Source: AV2 sp035637175 (lineage in GTDB: Bacteria > Verrucomicrobiota > Verrucomicrobiia > Limisphaerales > AV2). Taken from it: a DNA stretch of 8,442 bases. Shown here piece by piece: positions 7,602 to 8,442 of this stretch. Location: NCBI GenBank assembly GCA_035637175.1, contig DASPXS010000229.1, positions 1-8,442 on the forward strand, given 5' to 3'. The notes under the pieces were generated by a model, which ran no database searches, was not told the DNA's origin, and was given only the letters and a program-made list of their open reading frames with translations. Position 1 is the first letter of the stretch. The number at the start of each line of letters is the position of its first letter. The position numbers and the translations under genes were made by a program.

Positions 7602-7654
7602 TTGCGGCGCGGACAATCCCCGCCCAGCGCTTTTCCCGCCGGCGCGCCGGATGA
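7598..7654 (+). CDS. 18-codon ORF coupled to both neighbours
   Basis: A short ORF (MIAARTIPAQRFSRRRAG) starts with ATGA overlap on the stop of the propeller gene and ends with ATGA overlap on the start of the HAD remnant. It has a strong, well-spaced Shine-Dalgarno site. It may be a coupling leader peptide, or the original N-terminus of the HAD gene put out of frame by an indel. No family is recognised. Confidence 0.35.
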   Translation: MIAARTIPAQRFSRRRAG

Positions 7655-7905
7655 ATGACCCGGCGAAAATGCGGGGGGTTATCTTCGACATGGCCGTCGT
7701 GCCGACGGACTCGGAGCCGCTCATCAACGCGGCGGCGGCGGCCATGTTCAAGGAACGGGGATTGGCGGTACAGCCGGAAGATTTTCGCCCGTTTGTCGGC
7801 GCGGGTGAAGACCGTTACATCGGCGGTGTGTTTTCCGCCGGAGCAACTGGAGTCGGCGGACCTGCTCAAACAAAGGATTTCCGAGGTGACACTGGGAGAT
7901 ATTGA
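7651..7905 (+). pseudogene. HAD-superfamily phosphatase (beta-PGM-like) remnant with internal deletion
   Basis: Codons from 7651 read MRGVIFDM...DSEPLINAAAAAMF followed by FVGAGEDRYIGGV, the N-terminus of a beta-phosphoglucomutase-like HAD hydrolase. After about 7830 the similarity continues in the next frame (FPPEQLESADLLKQRISEVT, from 7839), which resembles the C-terminal end of the same family. The middle of the protein, perhaps 130-140 residues by comparison with usual lengths of about 220, is missing, and the junction shifts the frame. The family DMDGV motif reads DMAVV, so the second catalytic aspartate and the following glycine are also lost. The remaining frame stops at 7905. The N-terminal assignment is confident; the C-terminal assignment is from pattern memory. 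Confidence 0.75.
7872..7877 (+). promoter_or_regulatory. Candidate Shine-Dalgarno site for the CPBP gene
   Basis: AAAGGA lies eight bases upstream of a GTG at 7886. No ATG exists in this frame before the first membrane segment, so this GTG is the best visible start. Confidence 0.5.
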
Positions 7906-8442
7906 TGGGCCGGGCGCTGGTCCTTCGCGAGCGGTTGTCCCTTCACCGGGTCCCTGGGGCCTCTGGGCGACGCTGGGGCTTGGCCTGTTGATTGCTGGGG
8001 CGTTCGCCGGGACGCAAATCGTCGTTGGGAGGATTGTGTTCGACGCCATGGTTTGGGCGCCCGAGCATGAGAAGCTTTTGGGCGACCCAAACCACATGGA
8101 AACGAACGGGCTGTTCCTCGCGCTGACCACGTGCGGCGCCGCGCCGGTCGGTGTCGGCATGACCTGCCTGTTTGCCTGGCTGCGCAGGGGGATATCGATT
8201 TCAGACTACCTGAGGCTGAAGTCCGTGCCGGCCAGGGAACTTTTTCGCTGGTGGGTTGCGTTGCTGGCCCTGGGTGTGTTGTCGGACGGGCTGAGTTCGC
8301 TGCTCGGGCGGCCCATTGTTCCGAATGTGGTCGTTGATTCATACAGAACCGCCTGGTCCCCGCCGTTGCTCTGGATCGCCGTCGTGGTTCTTGCCCCGCT
8401 CAATGAAGAAATCTTTTTCCGTGGATTCCTTTTTGCAGGCAT
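7886..8442 (+). CDS. CPBP-family intramembrane glutamic protease, partial
   Basis: The frame is open to the window end, giving 185 codons of an incomplete gene. It encodes a polytopic membrane protein. The first segment is WGLWATLGLGLLIAGAFAG, the second lies in FLALTTCGAAPVGVGMTCLF, the third near WWVALLALGVL, and the last is PLLWIAVVVLAPLNEEIFFR. The EEIFFRG motif (Glu174, Glu175, Arg179) is the first catalytic motif of the CPBP (CAAX protease and bacteriocin-processing, ABI) family. The conserved histidine motifs would lie beyond the edge. The GTG at 7886 is the chosen start, with AAAGGA upstream, but the N-terminal 10-20 residues overlap what looks like the end of the HAD remnant. The true start may have been changed by the same deletion. 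Its role is unknown; it is probably unrelated to the microcompartment. Confidence 0.85.
   Translation, partial: MTLGDIDGPGAGPSRAVVPSPGPWGLWATLGLGLLIAGAFAGTQIVVGRIVFDAMVWAPEHEKLLGDPNHMETNGLFLALTTCGAAPVGVGMTCLFAWLRRGISISDYLRLKSVPARELFRWWVALLALGVLSDGLSSLLGRPIVPNVVVDSYRTAWSPPLLWIAVVVLAPLNEEIFFRGFLFAG

Noticed and set aside
6402..7751. 449-codon minus-strand open frame
   Set aside because: It is antisense to the propeller-like gene, which has a strong Shine-Dalgarno site and blade motifs; the minus frame is rich in Arg/His/Pro with no domain.

Overview
The window is a GC-rich bacterial segment dominated by a bacterial microcompartment (BMC) operon on the minus strand, with a divergent regulator and an unrelated gene group on the plus strand. 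The gene set (PduL-type phosphotransacylase, three BMC-H hexamer proteins, one BMC-P vertex pentamer, CoA-acylating aldehyde dehydrogenase, acetate kinase, DeoR regulator) matches the aldehyde-processing core of the Planctomycetes-Verrucomicrobia type (PVM) microcompartment. Intergenic gaps rich in CCGAAAT/ATTTCGG words are, from memory, common in Verrucomicrobiota draft genomes. Together these suggest a verrucomicrobial genome or MAG (inference; no rRNA or marker gene is present).

Layout. Positions 1-308 hold a large inverted repeat whose right arm runs into the 3' end of the aldehyde dehydrogenase gene. Reading leftward from 5377, the operon is pduL (5377-4700), BMC-H1 (4619-4326), BMC-H2 (4293-4015), a divergent ackA (3912-2719), BMC-H3 (2619-2335), BMC-P (2257-1946) and pduP (1777-290). 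An AT-rich divergent promoter region (about 5378-5462) separates it from the deoR-type regulator gene (5463-6368). On the plus strand follow an unrecognised beta-propeller-like protein (6420-7601), an 18-codon ORF coupled at both ends, a HAD-phosphatase pseudogene with an internal deletion (about 7651-7905), and the start of a CPBP-family intramembrane protease gene that leaves the window at 8442.

How the genes work together. PduP would convert an aldehyde made inside the shell to acyl-CoA, reducing NAD+. PduL would convert acyl-CoA to acyl-phosphate and return CoA. The acetate kinase would make ATP from the acyl-phosphate. The BMC-H and BMC-P proteins form the shell. PduP and PduL both start with an amphipathic helix of the encapsulation-peptide type. 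The aldehyde-producing signature enzyme is not in the window, so the substrate cannot be read here; lactaldehyde from fucose or rhamnose is the precedent for PVM loci.

The least expected signal lies between the operon genes. Most gaps of more than 75 bp hold tandem 7-9 bp words, several arranged as mirror-image arms of long imperfect hairpins, with a different word family in different gaps. These abut or overlap stop and start codons, and several operon genes have no visible Shine-Dalgarno sequence.
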